Under the pieces are notes generated by a model. It did not search any database. It saw only the letters and a list, made by a program, of their open reading frames with translations, and was not told where the DNA came from. A stretch of DNA of 64,000 nucleotides from Pseudomonas sp. HOU2 (GTDB lineage: Bacteria > Pseudomonadota > Gammaproteobacteria > Pseudomonadales > Pseudomonadaceae), in the NCBI RefSeq assembly GCF_040729435.1, contig NZ_CP160398.1, forward strand, positions 5,375,001 to 5,439,000, in the 5' to 3' direction. Below are positions 28,042 to 43,000 of this stretch, piece by piece. Both the position numbers and the translations under genes were made by a program. Each line of letters begins with the position of its first letter. Position 1 is the stretch's first letter.

Positions 28042-31000
28042 TGGACAAGAGTGTTGCTTTGAGGGTAGCCAAGCGCTTTATCACTCTGCCGCTGGACAAA
28101 CGTAAGCTGTACCTGGAAAAGATGCTCGAAGAGGGCGTCTCTCCGGCCAACCTGCCGATCCCGGAAACACGTTCCGGGTTTGCGGCGATTCCTCTGTCGT
28201 ACGCTCAGGAACGTCAACTGTTCCTCTGGCAAATGGACCCGCACAGCACCGCGTATCACATCCCCAGCGCCCTGCGCCTCAAGGGTCGGCTGGATGTGGC
28301 GGCGCTGGAGCGCAGCTTCAACGCGGTGGCGGCGCGTCACGAAAGCTTGCGCACCACTTTCGCCGAGCAAGGCGAAAGCTTTTGCCAGGTGATTCATCCG
28401 CAACTGCCGCTGAGCATCAGCCTGACGCCATTGCCGGAGGGCCTCGATGCTGGCGGTGAAGACGCCGCGATCAAGGCCTTCGTCGAGAGCGAAACCGCAC
28501 GCCCGTTCAATTTGCAGCAGGGCCCGCTGCTGCGGGTGGCGCTGCTCGAAGTGGCGGAAGACGACCATGTGCTGGTGCTGATCCAGCACCACATCATCGC
28601 CGATGGCTGGTCGATCAAAGTCCTGGTCAACGAGCTGATCCAGCATTACGCCGCCGACACCGCCGGGCAGCCGCTGAGCCTGCCGGAACTGGAAGTGCAA
28701 TACGCCGACTACGCGATCTGGCAGCGCCACTGGCTGGAAGCGGGCGAGCGTGAGCGGCAGTTGGCCTACTGGGTCAAGACCCTGGGCGGCGAGCAGCCGG
28801 TGCTGGAGCTGCCGATCGATTTCCCGCGTCCGGCCGTGCAAAGCCTGCGCGGTGCGCGGCTGGAACTGAACCTGCCGGCCGACCTCGGTGACGCCCTCAA
28901 ACAACTGGCGCAGCGCGAAGGTGCGAGCCTGTTCATGCTGTTGCTGGCGTCGTTCCAGGCGTTGCTGCATCGCTACAGCGGTCAGGCGCAGATTCGCGTC
29001 GGGGTGCCGACCGCCAACCGCAACCGCGTCGAGACTGAAGGCCTGATCGGCTTCTTCGTCAACACTCAGGTGCTGAGTGCCGAGGTCAGCGGGCAGCTGC
29101 CGTTCAACCAGTTGCTGGCTCAGGTCAAGCAGGCGGCGATGGCTGCGCAGGCGCATCAGGATCTGCCGTTCGAGCAACTGATCGAAGCCCTGCAACCGGA
29201 GCGCAGCCTGAGCCACAGCCCGGTGTTTCAGGTGATGTTCAACCACCAGACCAGCCGTGATCAGGGGCGTAGCGCGGCGCAGTTGCCGCAGCTGAGTGTC
29301 GAGGATGTGCAGTGGGAAGGGCGCACCGCGCAGTTCGACCTGACGCTGAATACCTACGAGTCCAGCGACGGCTTTGCCGCCGAGCTGACCTACGCTACCG
29401 ATCTGTTCAAAGCTGAAACCGTCGAGCGTCTGGCACGTCATTGGCAGAACCTGCTGCGCGGTATCGTCGCCGCACCGAGCCAGCGCGTCGGCGAATTGCC
29501 GTTGCTGGAAAGCGCCGAACACGGCGTGCTGTTGCAGGACTGGTTGCGCAGCGCCGACCGCACCGCGCAAGCCGAATGCGTGCAACAGGATTTCTCCCGG
29601 CGTGCGCAGCAAACGCCGCAGGCCACTGCCCTGATCATCGGCGAAGAGGTGCTGAGCTACGCCGAGCTGGATGCCCGCTCCAGTCAACTGGCGCACAAGC
29701 TGATCGAGGCCGGTGTCGGCCCGGAGCAGCTGGTCGGCATCGCCGTCGAGCGCAGTGTGGAAATGATCGTCGGCCTGCTGGCGATCCTCAAGGCCGGCGG
29801 TGCTTATGTGCCGCTGGATCCGGCGTATCCGCAGGATCGTCTGGCCTACATGATCGAGGACAGCGGCCTGCAATTGCTGCTGACCCAAAGCCATTTGCAG
29901 GCACAGCTGCCGATCCCGCCGGGCGTGCAAAGCCTGTTGCTGGATCAGCCAAACGACTGGCTGGCGGCTTATCCACAGACCGCGCCGGACGTGGCAGTCA
30001 ATGGCGAGCATCTGGCCTACACGATCTACACCTCCGGTTCCACCGGCAAACCGAAAGGCGTGATGGTGCGCCACGCGGCGCTGAGCAACTTCGTCGCGAG
30101 CATGATCGAGCAGCCGGGCATCTGTGCCGCCGATCGCATGCTGTCGCTGACCACCTTTTCGTTCGATATTTTCGGCCTGGAAATCTACGGCCCATTGCTG
30201 GCCGGCGCCTGTGTGGTGCTGACCGGCAAGGATGTGCATCAAGACCCGCAAGCGGTGCTCGAACTGATCGAGCGTCACGCCGTGACGGCGCTGCAAGCCA
30301 CGCCTTCGACCTGGCGCATGCTGCTGGACAATGAACAGGCGCCCATCCTGGCGGGCCGCACGTTCCTCTGTGGCGGTGAAGCGCTGTCGCAGGAACTGGC
30401 GCAACGCATGCTCGCACTGACGCCGAGGGTGTGGAACCTCTACGGCCCGACCGAAACCACCATCTGGTCGGCGCAGCACGCCTTGAGTGCGGACAACAGC
30501 CGTCCATTCCTCGGCACACCGCTCGACAACACCGCGTTGTACATCCTCGGCAGCGACCTGGAGCTCAATCCGCTCGGCGCCCCGGGGGAACTGCTGATCG
30601 GCGGCGACGGCCTCGCGCGTGGTTACTTCCAGCGCCCGAGCCTGACCGCCGAACGTTTTGTCCCGGATCCCTTTTCGACAACCGGTGCGCGCCTGTACCG
30701 CACCGGCGACCTGACCCGTTACCGCGCCGAAGGCGTGATCGAGTACATCGGGCGAATCGACCATCAGGTGAAAATCCGTGGTTTCCGGATTGAACTCGGC
30801 GAGATCGAAGCGCGTTTGCTCGCCCTCGACAGCGTGCGCGAAACCGTCGTAGTCGCTCAGGACGGCCCGACCGGCCCGCAACTGGTCGGCTACGTGGTGC
30901 CGACCGCCGACGATATTGATGAAGTCGAACTGCGCGCCGCATTGAAAGCTAGCCTCAAGGCCGAGTTGCCGGAATACATGGTGCCGGCGCACCTGTTGTT

Positions 31001-34000
31001 CCTAGGGCAACTGCCGCTGACGCCGAACGGCAAAGTCGATCGCAAAGCCTTGCCGGCCCCCGACGCCAGCCACTTGCAATCAACTTACCTCGCGCCGCAG
31101 ACCGCGACCCAGCACAGCGTCGCCGAGATCTGGCAAGCGGTGCTCAAGCTCGATCGCGTGGGCCTGAGTGACAATTTCTTTGAACTGGGCGGCCACTCGT
31201 TGCTGGTCACGCAGGTGGTCTCGCGGGTGCGTCAGGCACTGAACGTTCAAGTGCCGCTGCGCACCTTGTTCGAACACAGCACGCTGGAAGACTTTGTCGC
31301 CGCGCTGGGGGTCGATCAGGCGCATCGGGAGCCGCCGATTGTTGCCTTGCCACGCCAGCAACCGCTGGCGCTGTCCTATGCCCAAGAGCGTCAATGGTTC
31401 CTCTGGCAGCTGGAACCGACCAGCACCGCTTATCACGTGCCGGCGGCGCTGCGTCTGCGCGGTGAGCTGGATCTGTCGGCATTGCAGCGCAGCTTCGACG
31501 CGCTGATCGAGCGCCATGAATCGCTGCGCACCTGCTTCGTCGAACAGCAGGGCCAGACCCTGCAAGTGATCCAGGCTCACGGCACGCTCGATCTGCAGGT
31601 GCAGGACGTGGCGGCGGATCTCGACGAGGCGGCGCTGCAAGCGCTGGTCGCCGCCGAAACCCTGCACCTGTTCAATCTGCAGCAAGGCCCGTTGCTGCGG
31701 GTCAAACTGCTGCGTCTGGCCGCCGATGACCACGCGCTGGTCATCACCCTGCATCACATCGTCTCCGATGGCTGGTCGATGAATGTCATGGTTGATGAAC
31801 TGGTGGCGTTGTATGCCGCCTACAGCCAGGGCCAGAACGTGCAATTGCCGGCGCTGCCGGTGCAGTACGCCGACTACGCCGTGTGGCAGAAACAGTGGAT
31901 GGACGCCGGTGAACGCGAGCGTCAATTGAGCTACTGGACCGCGCAACTCGGCGATGGCGATCAACCGCTGCTGGAGTTGCCGACCGACCGTCCGCGTCCA
32001 GCCGAGCAGAGCTATCGCGGCGCCCGTCGCGATATCCCGCTGAGCCTCGAACTGGCCACCGCGCTCAAGCACCTGGCGCAACGCGAAAACGTCACGCTGT
32101 TTGCGCTGTTGCTGGCGTCGTTCCAGACCTTGCTGCATCGCTACAGCGGTCAGGCCGATATCCGCGTCGGGGTGCCGGTGGCCAACCGCAACCGGGTCGA
32201 GACCGAAGGCCTGATCGGTTTCTTCGTCAACACCCAGGTTCTGAAGGCCGAGTTCGACAGTCAGCAGACGTTCCGCAGCCTGCTGCAGCAAGTGAAAAAC
32301 ACCGTGCTGGGTGCGCAGGCGCATCAGGATCTGCCGTTCGAACAACTGGTCGACGCGCTGCAACCGGAGCGCAGCCTCAGCCACAGCCCGCTGTTCCAGG
32401 TGATGCACAACCACCAGAGCCAGGTGCGTCAGGCGCAGGGCGCCACGCGTCTGCCAAAACTGGCGATTGAAGGCTTGCCGTGGGCGTCCAATACAGCGCA
32501 GTTCGACCTGACCCTGAACACCTTTGAATCGAGCGACAACGTCTGGGCCGAGCTGACCTATGCCACCGACCTGTTCGACGTCGAGACCATCGAACGCCTG
32601 GCGCAACACTGGACCCATCTGCTGCAAGGCATCGTTGCCGACAGCGCTCAGCGCATCGCCGAACTGCCGCTGCATGACGCCGCCGAACGCGCGGCGACCT
32701 TGCAGCAGTGGAACCCGGCTATCCGCGATTTCCCGAGCGAACAGTGCCTGCATCAACGGATCGAACAACAAGCCGCCCGCGCCCCGCAAGCGATTGCCGT
32801 GAGCTGTGCCGGGCAGTCTCTGAGCTACGGCGAGCTCAACAGCCGCGCCAACCAGTTGGCCCACAAGCTGATTGCCAGCGGTGTCGGCCCGGACGTGCGC
32901 GTCGGTCTGGCGGTGGAGCGCAGCCTCGACATGCTGGTCGGCCTGCTGGCGATCCTCAAGGCCGGCGGTGCCTATGTGCCGTTGGACCCGACGTATCCGG
33001 AGGAACGCCTGAGCTACATGATCGGCGACAGCGGCATCGCCTTGCTGCTGACCCAGAGTCATCTGCTGGGGCGTCTGCCGGTGCCGGATTCGCTGCGCAG
33101 CCTGATGCTCGATCAGGAGCGTGACGGTCTGGAAGGCTACAGCGACAGCAATCCGCAGGTGCGCATGAGCCCGGACAACCTGGCTTACGTGATCTACACC
33201 TCCGGTTCTACCGGGCAGCCGAAGGGCACGTTGCTGGCCCATCGCAACGTGCTGCGCCTGTTCGAGGCCACTGATGCGTGGTTCGATTTCGGCGCCACGG
33301 ATGTCTGGAGCCTGTTCCATTCCTACGCGTTCGACTTCTCGGTGTGGGAGATTTTCGGCGCGCTGCTGTACGGCGGCAAACTGCTGGTGGTGCCTTACGA
33401 GGTCAGCCGCTCGCCGGAAGATTTCTTCGCCTTGCTCTGCCGCGAAGGCGTCACCGTGCTCAACCAGACGCCGTCGGCGTTCAAGCAATTGATGCAAGTG
33501 GCCTGCGCCCCGCAGCACGCGGCGCAAGCACTGGCGCTGCGTTACGTGGTGTTCGGTGGTGAGGCGCTGGAGGTCAAAAGCCTGCGTCCGTGGTTCGAGC
33601 GTTTCGGCGATCAGGCAGCGCAACTGATCAACATGTACGGCATCACCGAAACCACCGTGCACGTGACCTACCGGCCGATTTCGCTGGCCGACTTGCAGCG
33701 TGACGCCAGCAGCCCGATCGGCGAACCGATTCCCGACCTGTCCTGGTACTTGCTCGACGGAGATCTGAACCCGGTCGCCAAAGGTTGCATTGGTGAGCTG
33801 TACATCGGTCGTGCCGGCCTGGCTCGCGGTTATTTGAACCGCGCGGATCTGACCAGCCTGCGCTTCATTCCCGACCCGTTCGCCGCCGATGGCGGGCGTC
33901 TGTACCGTACCGGTGACCTGGCGCGCTACCGCGCTGACGGCGTGATCGAATACATCGGCCGGATCGACCATCAGGTGAAAATTCGCGGTTTCCGTATCGA

Positions 34001-37000
34001 ACTCGGCGAGATCGAAGCGCAGCTGCTGGAACAGTCTGCCGTGCGTCAGGCCGTGGTGCTGGCGCAGCCGGGGCTCAGCGGTCAGCAACTGGTGGCGTAT
34101 CTGGTGCCAGGCGACGCCACGCTGCTCGACGCAAGCCCGGCCGAACAGGCGCTGTGGCGCGACAGCGTGCGCGCCGAACTCAAGGCCAATCTGCCGGATC
34201 ACATGGTTCCGGCGCACCTGTTGCTGCTGGCGCAATTGCCGTTGACCGCCAACGGCAAACTCAATCGCAACGCCTTGCCGTCACCGGACGCCAGTCAGGC
34301 GCAGCAGACCTATCAGGCGCCGCAAAGCGCGATGGAGCAGGGGCTGGCCGCGATCTGGCAGGACGTGCTGAAGCTGCCGCAAGTCGGGATCAACGACAAC
34401 TTCTTCGAATTGGGCGGCGACTCGATCATCTCGATCCAAGTGGTCAGCCGCGCCCGTCAGGCCGGCATCCGCCTCAATCCCAAAGACCTGTTCCAGCACC
34501 AGACCGTGCAGCGTCTGGCACTGGTCGCGCAGTGGGGTGGCGACGAATCGACGATTGATCAGCAAGCCGCGAGTGGTGCGGCGTTGCTGCTGCCGATCCA
34601 GCAGCAGTTCTTCGCCGACGAGATCCCACAGCGTCACCACTGGAACCAGTCGGTGCTGCTGCAACCGCGGCAGACGCTGGACGCTGAAAAACTCGAGCAA
34701 GTGTTGCGCGCACTGGTCGCTCATCACGATGCCTTGCGCCTGAGCTTCACCCAGCGCGATGGCGTGTGGCAGGCCGAGCATCGCGCGGTCGAAGCGCTGC
34801 CGCAGAATCTGCTCTGGCAGGAGGACGTGGCCGATGCCGCCGCCCTTGAAGCCTTGGGTAACCGCGCCCAGCGCAGCCTCGATCTGCAACACGGGCCGTT
34901 GCTGCGTGCGGTGCTGGCGAATCTCGCCGATGGCACGCAGCGTCTGCAGTTGGTGATTCATCACTTGGCGGTGGACGGCGTGTCCTGGCGGATTCTGCTG
35001 GAAGACCTGCAAAACGCTTATCAGCAACTGCTTGATGATCAGCCGTTGAGCCTGCCGTCCCGGACCAGTGCCTTCAAGGACTGGGGTGAGCACTTGCAGC
35101 GTTACGCTAACAGCCCGGCGTTGCAGGCCGAACTGGCTTGGTGGCAGGCCTGCCTGAGCGATGTGAGTACCGATCTGCCGTGCAAACGCGTTGACGCCAG
35201 CCAGGACAATCGTCTGGCCCAGACCGTACAAACCCGGCTCGGCGCCGAGCTGACCCGCCAATTGCTGCAAGAGGCCCCGGCGGCGTACCGCACCCAGGTC
35301 AACGATCTGTTGTTGACGGCATTGGCGCGGGTCATTGGTCGTTGGAACGGGCAGGCGTCGACGCTGATCCAGCTCGAAGGCCATGGTCGCGAAGAACTGT
35401 TCGACGGCGTCGATCTGACCCGCACGGTGGGCTGGTTCACCAGCCTGTTCCCGGTGCGCCTGACGCCAGCAGACTCGCTCGGCGAGTCGATCAAGCAGAT
35501 CAAGGAACAACTGCGCTCGATCCCCAACAAGGGCATCGGTTTCGGCGCCTTGCGTTACCTCGGTGATGCCCGCGCGCAGCAGAGCCTGCAGGCCTTGCCG
35601 AGCCCGCGCATCACCTTCAACTACCTCGGGCAGTTCGACGGCAGTTTCGCCGGCGACGAGGCGGCGCTGTTTGTGCCGTCGCCGGACAACGCCGGCCTCG
35701 ATCAGAGCCCGGAGGCGCCGCTGGGCAACTGGTTGACTCTCAACGGTCAAGTGTATGGCGGCGAGCTGCGGGTGGGCTGGACGTTCAGCCGCGAGCGTTT
35801 CGACAGCGCGGTGATTGAAGCCCTGGCCGCAGATTACGCCGCAGAACTCGCAGCGTTGATCGGCCATTGTCTGACCCCGGGCGTCGAAGGCCTGACCCCG
35901 TCGGACTTCCCGTTGGCCGGCCTGACGCAGGCGCAGCTCGATCAGTTCCCGCTGGCGCCACGCCAGGTCGCCGATGTGTATCCGCTGTCGGCGATGCAGC
36001 AGGGCATGTTGTTCCACAGCCTCTACGAGCAGGCCACCGGCGATTACATCAACCAGGTCCGGCTCGATGTCGAAGGCCTCGATCCGCAACGCTTCCAGCA
36101 AGCGTGGCAAGCGGCGGTGGACAACCACGACATCCTGCGCAGCAGCTTTGTCTGGCAGGGTGAACTGGCGCGTCCGGTGCAGGTGGTGCACAAGCAACTG
36201 GACATGCCGTTCCGCGTGCTCGACTGGCGTGATCGTGACGATTGCCAGAGTGATCTGAATGCACTGGCCGCCGCCGAACAGGCGCAAGGTTTCGACCTGA
36301 GCCAGGGGCCGCTGTTGCGCATGGTCGTGGTGCGTCTGGACGAGCAGCGCTGCCACTTGATCTACACCAACCACCACATCCTGATGGACGGCTGGAGCAA
36401 CTCGCAGTTGCTCGGCGAAGTCCTGCAGCGCTACAGCGGGGTTGCCCAGCCGCCGCTGGCCGGGCGTTACCGCGATTACATCGAATGGCTGCAGCGCCAG
36501 GACGTGCAGGCCAGCGAGCGTTACTGGACCGCGCAACTGGCTGACTTGCAAGCGCCGACCTTGCTCGCGCAAGCGTTGCAGGCGCAGCGCGGCGATGCAC
36601 CGCGCGATGGCCATGGTGAACATTTCTGCGTGCTCGACGCCGAGCAGACGCGGCGTCTGGGCGAGTTTGCGCGCCAGCAGAAAGTCACCCTCAACACGCT
36701 GATTCAGGCGGCATGGCTGCTGCTGTTGCAGCGCCTGACCGGCCAGCCGTGTGTGGCGTTCGGCGCGACGGTAGCGGGGCGTCCGGCCGAGCTCAAAGGG
36801 GTCGAGCAGCAGATCGGTCTGTTCATCAACACCTTGCCGGTCATCGCCAGCCCGCAGTCACCATCGAGCGTTGGCGAATGGTTGCAGAGCGTGCAGGCGC
36901 AGAACCTGGCCTTGCGTGAGCATGAACACACCCCGCTGTTCGACATTCAGCGCTGGGCCGAGCGCAACGGTGAGGCGCTGTTCGACAACATTCTGGTGTT

Positions 37001-40000
37001 CGAGAACTACCCGGTGTCCGAGGCGCTGGCGCAGGGCGCACCACAAGAGTTGCGCTTCGGTGAAATCCACAATCATGAACAGACCAACTACCCGCTGACG
37101 CTGCTGGTGCACCTGAGCGACGAGTTGTCGATGCACTTCAGCTACCAGTGCGAAAGCTTTGCCGCGCACAGCGTGGTGCAACTGGCCGGGTATCTGCAGC
37201 GCTTGCTTGGGCAGATGAGTGAGTCGGGGCAGCGTTCGCTCAGCGAGCTGAACCTGATCGAGCACAGCCCGCAGGTGAATACCGACTTCTCCACCGATCT
37301 GTGCATCCATCAAGCCATCGCCCGCCAAGTGGCAGCTAACCCGGATGCCTTGGCGGTAACCTTTGCCCATACGCAACTGACTTACGCCGAGCTGGACGCG
37401 CAGGCCAATCGTCTGGCGCACAAACTGAACGAGCTGGGTGTCGGCCCGGAAGTGCGCGTGGGCGTGGCCATGCCGCGTTCCGAGCAGTTGCTGATTGCCT
37501 TGCTCGCGGTGCTCAAGGCCGGTGGCGCCTATGTGCCGCTGGACCCGGATTACCCGGCGGATCGCGTGGCTTACATGCTCGAAGACAGCCGCGCGCGGGT
37601 GTTGCTCACCGAACAGGCGGTTGCGGCGACCCTGAGCGTGTCGGGCGATACGCAAGTGCTGCTATTGGATCAGCTGTCGCTGAGCGGCTATCTAGCTGTT
37701 GCGCCAAAAACCACAGTGCAGCCGGACAACCTTGCCTACGTGATCTACACCTCCGGTTCCACCGGCAAACCGAAAGGCGTGGCGATTGCCCATCGCAACG
37801 TCATGGCGCTGATCGACTGGTCGGCCAAGGTCTACAGCCGCGAGGACATTCAAGGCGTGCTGGCCTCGACGTCGGTGTGCTTCGACCTGTCGGTGTGGGA
37901 GCTGTTCGTCACCCTGGCCAACGGTGGTTCGCTGATCATTGCGCGTAATGCCTTGGAGCTGGCGCAACTGCCGGCGCGCGATCAGGTGCGCCTGATCAAT
38001 ACCGTGCCGTCGGCAATTGCTGCGCTGCAGCGTGCCGGGCAGATTCCGCCAAGCGTGCGCATCATCAACCTGGCGGGTGAACCGCTGAAGCAAGCGCTGG
38101 TGGAGGCGCTGTATCAGCAGTCGACGGTCGAGCACGTTTACGACCTGTATGGCCCGTCGGAAGACACCACCTACTCGACCTGGACCCGCCGCAGCGCCGG
38201 TAGTCAGGCACGGATCGGGCGCGCGCTCGAGCACAGTGCCAGCCATTTGCTGGATGCCGATCTGCACGCGGTGCCACAAGGCGTTTCGGCCGAGCTGTAC
38301 CTGTCCGGCGCCGGCATCACGCGCGGTTATCTGGGGCGTGCGGCGATGACCGCCGAGCGCTTCGTACCGAATCCTTTCGTCGGCAACGGCGAGCGCATGT
38401 ACCGCACCGGCGACCTGATTCGTCAGCGCGAGGAGGGCGAGCTGGAGTACATGGGCCGGATCGACCATCAGGTGAAAATTCGCGGCTTGCGTATCGAGCT
38501 GGGCGAAATCGAAGCGCGTCTGCTGGCGCATGCTGCGGTTCGCGAGGTCGTGGTCGTGGCCAGCGAAGTGTCGGGCAGTCAGCAACTGATTGCTTATCTG
38601 GTGCCGAGCGATCCGGCGATCATCGACGCCAGCGCCGAGCAACAGGCCACACTGCAGCAAACCCTCGGTAACTGGCTGGGCGCAACCCTGCCGGATTACA
38701 TGGTGCCGAGCCACCGCCTGTGGCTGGCGCAGCTGCCGCTGACACCGAACGGCAAGATCGATCGCAAGCGCCTGCCAGCACTGGAGCTGAGTGCCGCGCA
38801 GTCGCATGTCGAACCGGCGAATGCCACCGAGCAGGCGCTGGTGGAGATCTGGAAAGAGGTATTGGGCCTTGAGCAGGTCAGCACCCATGACAGTTTCTTT
38901 GCCTTGGGCGGCGATTCGATCATCTCGATTCAGGTGGTCAGTCGCGCCCGTCAGCAAGGGCTGGAGCTGAGCCCGAAAGACCTGTTTCAGCAACCGACCA
39001 TTCAACAATTGGCCCTGCGCGTGCAGGCTGCCGAAGGGCGTGTGGCGCCGGAGCCGGCGCTGATCGACCTGCCGCTGCACGGCTTGAGCGAGGCGCAAGT
39101 CGCGCAACTGCCATTGCCCACCGGGCAACTCGACGGGCTCTATCGCTTGTCGCCGATGCAGCAGGGCATGCTGTTCCTCGGCCTGAATTCGCCGGAATCG
39201 GACCTGTACGTCAACCAGTTGAGCGTTCCGGTGCAGGGCCTTGAGCCGCTGCGCCTGCAAGCCGCGTGGGAAACCGTCAGCCGTCGCCACGACATTCTGC
39301 GCACCGGTTTCCTTTGGCAGGACATGGCCGAGCCGCTGCAATTCGTGCTCGCCGATCCGCAGTTGCCGTTCAGTCTGCTCGACTGGCGTGAGCAGGATCA
39401 TTCGGCCGAAGCCTTGCAAGGCCTGGCGGATGCCGAGCGGGCCAAGGGCTTCGACCTTGACCAGCCACCGCTGCAACGGCTGACGCTGGTGCAAGTCGGC
39501 GAGCACAGCTATCAGCTGATCTGGACCTACCATCACATTCTGATCGACGGCTGGAGCAGTTCGCAGTTGATCGGTGAGGTGCTGAGCCAGTATTCCGGAC
39601 GACCACTGGCTGAAGCAGTGCCGTATCGCGGTTACATCAACTGGCTGCAGCAGCAGGACGCGAATGCCAGCGAAGGTTTCTGGCGTCAGCACCTGAGCCG
39701 GCTCGACGAGCCGACCTATCTGGCGGACGCGGTGACGCGCACCGGCAGCGGTCGCGGTCACCAGGCGCTGTACAGCCGTCTGGGCGAGGCCCGCACCGAG
39801 CAGTTGAAAGCCTTTGCCCAGGCGCAGCAGATCACCCTCAACACCTTGGTGCAGGGCGCATGGCTGGTGCTGCTCAGCCGTTACAGCGGCCAGCGTTGCG
39901 TGGCGTTCGGCGCCACGGTGGCGGGGCGTCCGGCGAGTCTGCCGGCGTCGGAATCGATCCTCGGCCTGTTCATCAACACCTTGCCGGTGATCAAGGACGT

Positions 40001-43000
40001 ACCGGCCGAGCAGGCCGTGGGCGCCTGGTTGCGCGAGTTGCAGGATTTCAACCTGGAGATGCGCGAGCGCGAGTACACCCCGTTGACCGACGTCCAGCGT
40101 TGGGGCGGGCGTGCCGGGCAGTCGCTGTTCGACAGCATCATCGTGTTCGAAAACCACCCGATCGATCAGGCGCTGCGTGAGTGGCGCGATGATTCGCTGA
40201 AGTTTGGCGAGATCAATAACTCGGGCCTGACCAACTTCCCGATGGACCTGATGGTCACCCTCGAAGACGGGCTGGTGATCGAGTACATGTTCCTGCGCGA
40301 ACACTTCGATCTGGCGACCGTGGAAGGCATCCGCAGCAATATGGAAGGCCTGCTCACGGCACTGGTTCAGGACGCCGGGCAGGCGCTGGGACGCATCGGT
40401 CTGCCGACCGGGCAAGTCGCGCCCGCGCCGGACGTTGTCGCGCAAGCGCAGACTACGCTGGTGCACCAGCGCATTGCCGGGTGGGCCGAGCAACATGCCG
40501 AACAAACCGCAGTTATCTTCAATGAGCAGGCCTTCAGCTACGGCCAGATCGAAGCGCGGGCCAATCGTCTGGCACATGCGCTGATCGCCGAAGGTGTCGG
40601 TCCGGAAGTGCGGGTCGGTGTGGCCCTGCCACGCAGCGAAAACATGATCGTCGCGCTGTTGGCGGTGCTCAAGGCCGGGGGTGCCTACGTGCCGCTGGAC
40701 GCGACCTATCCGCGCGAACGCTTGAGTTATCTGATGCACGATTCGGGTATCGCCTTGCTGCTCAGCGATTCGAGTCTGCGTCAGGTGCTGCCGACCCACG
40801 CCAACCTGCATGTGCTGGAACTCGATCAGCTGGATCTGCGCACTCAGCCGCAGTCGGCACCGCAAGTGGCGGTACAGCCGGGCAATCTGGCTTACGTGAT
40901 CTACACCTCCGGCTCCACCGGTCAACCGAAAGGTGTCGGCGTGGCGCACGGGCCACTGGCGATGCACTGCCAGGCGATCGGTCAGCGTTACGAAATGAGC
41001 GCAGCCGATTGCGAGTTGCACTTCATGTCGTTCGCCTTCGACGGCGCGCATGAGCGCTGGCTGACCACCCTGACGCACGGCGCGCGTTTGCTGATTCGCG
41101 ACGACAGCCTGTGGACGGCCGAACAGACCTACGACGCCCTGCATCAGCATGGAGTGACCGTGGCCGCGTTCCCGCCGGTGTACCTGCAGCAACTGGCCGA
41201 ACACGCTGAGCAGCACGGCAATCCGCCGCCGGTACGCATCTACTGCTTCGGCGGGGACGCAGTGCCGGTGGCGAGTTTCGAACTGGCCAAACGCGCGCTG
41301 CAACCGCAGTACATCATCAACGGCTATGGCCCGACTGAAACGGTGGTCACGCCGCTGATCTGGAAGGCTGCGGTCGATGATCAGTGCGGCGCGGCCTATG
41401 CGCCAATCGGCAGCGTGGTCGGCGAGCGCAGCGGTTATGTGCTCGACAGCGATCTCAATCCGCTGCCGGCCGGCATTGCCGGTGAGTTGTACCTGGGTGG
41501 CGCGTTGGCGCGCGGTTATCTGGGGCGTGCCGGTGGCACCGCCGAACGTTTCGTTGCCAACCCGTTCAGCGCCGACGGCAGTCGCCTGTACCGCACCGGC
41601 GACCTGGTGCGCCAGCGTGCCGACGGCACTGTCGACTATCTCGGGCGGATCGACCATCAGGTGAAAATCCGTGGCTTCCGCATCGAGCTGGGTGAAATCG
41701 AAGCGCGCCTCAAGCAGCAGCCGGGCGTGCGTGACGCCGCCGTGGTGGCCCGCGAAGGTGCCAGCGGCAAACAATTGCTCGGCTATGTGCTGGCCGCTAA
41801 CGAGACGCCGGCCGACGGTTTGGGCGAACGTCTGCGCGAGCAGCTCAAGGCCAGCCTGCCGGATTACATGGTGCCGGCACACCTGATGGTGCTTGAGCGC
41901 ATGCCGCTGACGCCGAACGGCAAGCTCGACCGCAAGGCCCTGCCGAATCCGGACGCCGAACAGCGACTGGCCTACGTCGAGCCGCGCACCGAGCTGGAAA
42001 AAGCCCTGGCGAAGATCTGGCGGGAGGTGCTGAAAATCGAACGGGTCGGGCTCACCGACAATTTCTTCGAACTAGGTGGCGATTCGATCCTCAGCCTGCA
42101 AGTGGTGGCTCGCAGCCGTGTGCTCAAGGCTCAGGGACTGAGCCTGAAACTGCGCGACCTGATGCAGAAACCGAGCATCGGCGAACTGGTAGCGAGTGTT
42201 CAGGGCACGGCAGAAAAAGCCTCCGGGTTGCTGGCGATGAACGCCGAGGTCACGGGCGTGGCGCCGTTGTTCTGCCTCCACGCCGGCTTCGGCACGGTGT
42301 TCGACTACGAGCCGCTGGCGCGGCGCTTGAGTGGTCAACGTCAGCTGTTGGCGATTCAGTCGCGGATGCTGCTGGATCCGACGTTCAACGACACCTCGCT
42401 GCAGGAAATGGCCAGTGATTACCTGGCGCAGATTCGCCAGAAACAGCCGCAGGGGCCGTATCACCTGCTCGGCTGGTCACTGGGCGGTACGCTGGCGATG
42501 TTGATCGCCGCGCAACTGGAGCAGGCCGGGCAACAGGTCAAGTTTGTCGGGCTGGTCGACAGCTTCGTGCCGTCGGCGGCGGTCGACGCCGGGGCTGTCG
42601 ATGACTGGCAAGCCGACCTGCGCGATTTCCTGCAGGTGACGCTGCCGGACGCCGCACCGGGCCTGTCCATCGACGGTGAAGAAACGCCGCACAACCTGCG
42701 TGCGCTGTTCCAGCGTGCCATGAGCGCCGAGCGCGGGGCGTCGACCTATGTGGCGCTGGGCGCCGAAGAACTGGCGCAGGTGTTCAGCGTGGCGCGCCGG
42801 CTCAAGCAGTTGTCGCTCAAGCTTGAGCGCTGTGTGCCGCTGACCGTCAACCCAGTGTGCTGGTGGACCTTGGGTCGCGAAGCCGAGGCTCTGGAGCTGG
42901 CGACGCAACTCGGCCAGCCGGGCATGGGCGGTGAATGGCTGGATTGCGGGCACTTCCAGATCCCGCGCGATGAAACTTTCCTGTCCGAGGCTGAAGAAAT

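Noticed and set aside
38480..39560. Dual condensation/epimerisation domain as C4 of NRPS 2
   Set aside because: The extra N-terminal HH(I/L)xxxxGD motif of dual C/E domains was not seen.
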